Assembly: GCA_003154855.1 (NCBI GenBank)
Contig: PMEV01000191.1
Span: forward strand, 453-6,820
DNA from: Bryobacterales bacterium
Lineage (GTDB): Bacteria > Acidobacteriota > Terriglobia > Bryobacterales > Bryobacteraceae
Direction of reading: 5' to 3'
DNA length: 6,368 nucleotides
Below the pieces are notes generated by a model. That model saw nothing but the letters and a program-made list of their open reading frames with translations. It made no database searches and had not been told where the DNA came from. Below are positions 6,346 through 6,368 of the stretch, one piece after another. The position numbers and the translations under genes were made by a program. The first letter of the stretch is position 1; each line of letters begins with the position of its first letter.

Positions 6346-6368
6346 ATGGCCCTGCGCTTCTATAACAC
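6346..6368 (+). CDS. Start of a plus-strand gene, possibly cysteinyl-tRNA synthetase
   Basis: Seven complete codons and part of an eighth read MALRFYN(T). This matches the way CysRS proteins commonly begin (a short lead, then F/Y-N-T before LTR-type sequence), and I know of no commoner family with that opening. An in-frame ATG at 6328 (MVEHSP) is an alternative start. No clear ribosome binding site is visible. With so few residues the identity is a guess; that a coding start lies here is somewhat more likely than the name. Confidence 0.35.

Overview
The window is GC-rich DNA carrying a run of housekeeping envelope and translation genes, almost all on the minus strand. Read on that strand the order is tgt, yajC, secD, secF, tonB, then an ExbB/TolQ-type proton-channel gene cut by the left edge. 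tgt-yajC-secD-secF is a widely conserved bacterial order. The tonB/exbB extension, the long SecF and the Pro-run plus Gly-rich TonB linker suggest an acidobacterium, perhaps of the Solibacter/Bryobacter type. That placement rests on protein style remembered from the group, not on a search.

Layout: 1-227 is the N-terminus of the ExbB-like protein (-). 311-1063 is TonB (-). 1133-2389 is SecF (-), 2443-4068 SecD (-), 4093-4422 YajC (-) and 4521-5651 tRNA-guanine transglycosylase (-). 5668-6268 is a REP-flanked element carrying a RAYT (REP-associated tyrosine transposase) on the plus strand. 6346-6368 shows the first codons of a plus-strand gene, possibly cysS. Gaps within the minus-strand run are 24-98 bp and none holds a convincing terminator, so one long transcript is plausible. 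tgt, yajC and secF all appear to start on TTG or GTG.

How the genes work together: SecD, SecF and YajC form the accessory complex of the SecYEG translocon, which uses the proton motive force to help export proteins. TonB and the ExbB-like channel use the same force to energise outer-membrane receptors. Tgt makes the queuosine-type modification of tRNA and is a traditional genomic neighbour of yajC-secDF.

The part most worth a second look is the element between tgt and the right-hand gene. A Y1/HUH-family transposase is bracketed by two inverted 25-bp palindromic repeats that match at 24 of 25 positions and both begin with GTAG on the outward side, which is the classic REP/RAYT ('REPtron') arrangement. 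The left repeat lies only 16 bp from the tgt start codon, so the tgt operon promoter must read through or come from the element. The RAYT also ends at an amber codon exactly where the family motif PEDWPWSSA would have its first Trp, which suggests a recent nonsense change. I see no defence system, CRISPR array, tRNA or rRNA gene here.
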